From assembly GCA_021734725.1 (NCBI GenBank), contig JAIPIM010000039.1, forward strand, positions 1-17,879: DNA of 17,879 bases, in the 5' to 3' direction. Made by a program: the position numbers and the translations under genes. The DNA comes from Minisyncoccota bacterium (GTDB lineage: Bacteria > Verrucomicrobiota > Lentisphaeria > Oligosphaerales > MVZH01). Below, piece after piece: positions 15,251-17,879 of this stretch; within the stretch, counting starts at the first letter, position 1, and every line of letters begins with the position of its first letter. Under the pieces are notes generated by a model. That model was not told the DNA's origin. It worked only from the letters and a program-made list of their open reading frames with translations, and did no database searches.

Positions 15251-16519
15251 TCATAAGGCGAGGTGCTCTGGGACGTGCACACCCCTGGTAAGTTCTTCAA
15301 AGCCTTCCCGTTCCCGGATGAGGTAATGCTCGCGGCCGTTGACCAGCACTTCCGCCGGCCGCAGGCGGCCATTATACTGATAGCTCATGACGTACCCGTA
15401 GGCACCCGCGTTTTCAACCACGACGATGTCGCCGATCTGGGTTCCCTCCGGCAGTTCACGATCTCTGGCCCAGTAGTCGGTGTTTTCACATATTTGACCG
15501 CACAGTCCCACAGGCTTCCGCGGTTCGTCTTCTCGTCCATTCACGTAAATGTGATGGTAGGCATCATACATGGCTGGTCGCGCGAGCACGTTCATCCCGA
15601 TGTCCGTTCCGACGATGCGTGTGTAGCTGTCTTTAATGGCGTGGACTCGTCCGACCAGATAGCCTGCGTCTCCGGTAAAATAGCGAGCCGGTTCCATCAT
15701 GAGGCGTGGCGGACGAAGGCCGTACTCATCCAGTTTTTCCTTGAACATGATCGCAACTTTTTTCGCGGCTTCCTCGATGTGCAGGCCTGGTTCGTGGGGT
15801 TTGTATGGGATTCCCAGGCCGCCGCCAAGATCGATGAATTCGAAATCAATCTTGAGTTCTTTTCCGGCGCGACCGATTAAATCCATCAGCAGTTCAGTGA
15901 CAAACGCAAAATAATCGGCATCCGTCACGCAGGATCCCGGCATCATGTGTGCACCGAAGCGGGTTATCCCGGCTTCCTTTGCGGCCGCGTATGCATCCAG
16001 CACCTGATCCGGATGAAGGCCGAATTTTGCTTTTGGCCCGGCGTTGGTGACGAAATCTCCGACATTGCTGCGGCCATAGCCCGGGTTAATGCGGAATGAG
16101 AGCACGTCCGGCTTGCCAAATGTCAGGACGCGCGGCAGGAGCGAGACATCATCGAGGTTGAAGATGACGCCGCTGTCGAGCCCTTGTCTGATATCTTCGT
16201 CAGACAGGAAATTACCGCTGAACATGACGTCTTCGCCACCCATGCCGAGTTGTTTGGCCAGCAGAATTTCGTTTACACTGGCGGCGTCGATGCCTGCCCC
16301 TTCCTGTTTCAGTATATGTGCTATCGCCAAATTGTTGCAGGCTTTAATGGCGTAGAAAAAACGGAAATCGTCATAGTATTTTTTGAAGGCGGCGAATGCC
16401 CGTCGAAAGTTGTTGCGGATCCGATTTTCTTCATACACGTAGGTAGGGGTCCCATACGTGTCGGCGATCGTTGTGACGGGTACGTCTTCCAAGAAGATGT
16501 GCTGGTTGTCGATGCGCAT
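15251..16519 (-). CDS. lysA: Diaminopimelate decarboxylase
   Basis: 422 residues, fold-type III PLP enzyme. FFYAIKACNN holds the PLP lysine (Lys59). HMMPGS (191-196) stands at the place of the HIGS phosphate-site motif. DLGGGLGIPY (230-239), EPARY (276-280), CGQICENTD with the catalytic Cys344, and AGAYGY (371-376) follow in order. It catalyses the last step of lysine synthesis, meso-diaminopimelate to lysine plus CO2, in the cytoplasm. EPARY instead of the usual EPGR, and HMMPGS, mark a divergent subgroup; a related amino-acid decarboxylase such as a carboxynorspermidine type is a less likely alternative. The start lacks a strong ribosome binding site. It follows the DUF1015 gene by 96 nt. 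Confidence 0.88.
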   Translation of the reverse strand: MRIDNQHIFLEDVPVTTIADTYGTPTYVYEENRIRNNFRRAFAAFKKYYDDFRFFYAIKACNNLAIAHILKQEGAGIDAASVNEILLAKQLGMGGEDVMFSGNFLSDEDIRQGLDSGVIFNLDDVSLLPRVLTFGKPDVLSFRINPGYGRSNVGDFVTNAGPKAKFGLHPDQVLDAYAAAKEAGITRFGAHMMPGSCVTDADYFAFVTELLMDLIGRAGKELKIDFEFIDLGGGLGIPYKPHEPGLHIEEAAKKVAIMFKEKLDEYGLRPPRLMMEPARYFTGDAGYLVGRVHAIKDSYTRIVGTDIGMNVLARPAMYDAYHHIYVNGREDEPRKPVGLCGQICENTDYWARDRELPEGTQIGDIVVVENAGAYGYVMSYQYNGRLRPAEVLVNGREHYLIREREGFEELTRGVHVPEHLAL

Positions 16520-16615
16520 CAGTTAAAGCCTTATGACTGATTACATGGGTAACGACTGATTAACGTCAGCCAGTAATCTAGTGTTGTGTGCTGTAAATAC
16601 GAATGTCAGCTACGG

Positions 16616-17845
16616 TCAGATGTCATGCACCAGGAGGCCGTCACGCAGCTTCGGTTCGAACCACGTGGATTTCGGCGGCATGATATCCCCGGCATCCGAA
16701 ATCGCCATGAGCTGTTCGACGGTGGTGGGGTACATGCTGAAGGCAATATCGGCATCGCCTGCGTCAACCCGTTCTTCCAGTTCCCTGGTGCCGCGGATTC
16801 CTCCGATAAAGTCGATGCGGTCATTGATGCGCGGGTCGTTGATTCCGAGCAGGGGGTGAAGAATCGTATTTTGCAGAATGCTGGCGTCCAGCTTTTCGGC
16901 TGCGGTCAGGTCGGGATCCGGAGCAGGGAAGGCCACGCGCCACCACTGGCCATTCAGGTACATGTGGACGACCCCCGCTTCTTTAGGCTCGGGCGTGCTG
17001 GCGGGGCCGATGTCAGCGCGATGTCCAATGTCTTGCAACAGGGCGTCGGGACCGTAGCCGTTCAAGCCCGAAACAACACGGTTGTAGGGGAGAATAGTGA
17101 GCTCAGTTGCGGGAAACGCCACTGCCAGGAAGAAATTGTAGTCTTCCTTGCCTGTGTGACCCTGGTTTTTGGCTCGGCATGCGGCGCGTGCGCGGCTTGC
17201 ACTGGCGGCACGATGATGGCCGTCGGCGATATAGAAGCATGGCACGGCAGCGAAAGCATCTTCTAATGGTTGTGTGTGGAAACGCTCTACGCGCCATACG
17301 GAGTGGGTAACCCCGTCCTCAGCGACGAACGAAAAAAGTGGCGGTGTCTCGCGGACCTTCCTTACGATCTCACGTACATCGTCGGTGTCGCGGTAGGTTA
17401 GGAAGACCGGACCCGTCTGGGCCCCCACCGTGAGGATATGCTGCGTACGGTCATCCTCTTTCTGCTGGCGGGTCTTTTCATGTTTCTTTATCACATTGTC
17501 GTCGTACTCATCTACGGCGGCGCAGGCAGCGACGCCTGTCTGGCGTCGACCGTTCATTTCAAGCTGATACACGTAGAACGCCGATACGCTGTCCTTTGGC
17601 ATCGGCACTGTTTCCTTCAGTGAGATATAGTTTTCCCGCGCCTGTTGGTAAACAATACGGCTGTAGGGGGACACGTCTGCTGGAAGGTCCACTTCAGACC
17701 GTGTCACCCGGACAAAACTCAGCGGGTTTCCTCGCACCATGTCAAGAGCCTCTTTGTTCGACATTACGTCGTACGGCAGGGAGGCCACGTCGGACGCGCG
17801 TTCCGGGCTTGGAATGACTGCGTTAAACGGTGAAAAAGTTGCCAT
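16616..17845 (-). CDS. DUF1015 family protein
   Basis: 409 residues, full family length. The start MATFSPFNAVIPSPERASDVASLPYDVMS, the block KKHEKTRQQKEDDR (120-133) and YIADGHHRAASA (205-216) are the conserved signatures of DUF1015 (PF06245). AAGGA about 7 nt before ATG 17845 supports the start. Members commonly lie beside serine biosynthesis genes (serA/serC) in other bacteria, and the HEKT and DGHHR motifs recall the ParB-like serine kinase fold, so a role in serine or phosphoserine metabolism is possible. This is from general knowledge and is not proven here. The gene to the right of the window would show whether serA or serC is upstream. Confidence 0.9.
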   Translation of the reverse strand: MATFSPFNAVIPSPERASDVASLPYDVMSNKEALDMVRGNPLSFVRVTRSEVDLPADVSPYSRIVYQQARENYISLKETVPMPKDSVSAFYVYQLEMNGRRQTGVAACAAVDEYDDNVIKKHEKTRQQKEDDRTQHILTVGAQTGPVFLTYRDTDDVREIVRKVRETPPLFSFVAEDGVTHSVWRVERFHTQPLEDAFAAVPCFYIADGHHRAASASRARAACRAKNQGHTGKEDYNFFLAVAFPATELTILPYNRVVSGLNGYGPDALLQDIGHRADIGPASTPEPKEAGVVHMYLNGQWWRVAFPAPDPDLTAAEKLDASILQNTILHPLLGINDPRINDRIDFIGGIRGTRELEERVDAGDADIAFSMYPTTVEQLMAISDAGDIMPPKSTWFEPKLRDGLLVHDI

Positions 17846-17879
17846 TATAGATCCTTAGTTTGAGCCTATGCGAAAAGGG

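Noticed and set aside
16586..17266. 226-codon frame on the plus strand opposite DUF1015
   Set aside because: Shadow frame; the minus-strand DUF1015 protein has all its conserved blocks.

Overview
The window looks like part of a bacterial chromosome of moderately high GC, probably from a member of the PVC superphylum (Kiritimatiellota, Lentisphaerota, Verrucomicrobiota or Planctomycetota). That placement is an inference. It rests on two type I sulfatases, two Gfo/Idh/MocA oxidoreductases, a large alpha/beta hydrolase and a fucosidase-like glycoside hydrolase sitting together beside ordinary housekeeping genes. No phylogenetic marker fixes the phylum.

Layout. Positions 1-243 hold no convincing gene. 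Positions 244-1080 hold a tight two-gene unit: a membrane-anchored thioredoxin with a DUF6132-like N-terminus, and a small FmdB-type zinc-ribbon protein with a cysteine-rich tail. Positions 1100-1641 are AT-rich, non-coding and built from repeats: a perfect 107-bp direct duplication, a 45-bp repeat flanking it, and 17-bp inverted ends. This resembles a degenerate or non-autonomous mobile element. A small hypothetical gene (1666-1962) with a short hairpin/T-tract follows, then a tRNA-Lys(CTT) on the minus strand.

Positions 2460-11774 form a catabolic island. On the minus strand a sulfatase, two Gfo/Idh/MocA oxidoreductases and an alpha/beta hydrolase run in the same direction. A second sulfatase is transcribed divergently. 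A nitroreductase-family protein and a 653-residue TIM-barrel hydrolase follow on the minus strand. The likely theme is removal of sulfate and ester groups from a sugar polymer, glycosidic cleavage and sugar oxidation, possibly of a sulfated fucose-containing glycan. No SusC/SusD, transporter or regulator is present, and none of the predicted enzymes has an obvious signal peptide.

From 12069 onward the genes are housekeeping-like: a Ste24-type M48 membrane protease (+), a small unassigned zinc-ribbon protein (+), then on the minus strand mutM, a diaminopimelate decarboxylase (lysA) and a DUF1015 protein. Nothing here is a clearly recognisable new defence or mobile system. The items most worth a second look are the repeat cluster, the DUF6132-thioredoxin/FmdB pair, the catabolic island, and an imperfect tandem repeat containing a LacI-operator-like sequence at 2355-2410.
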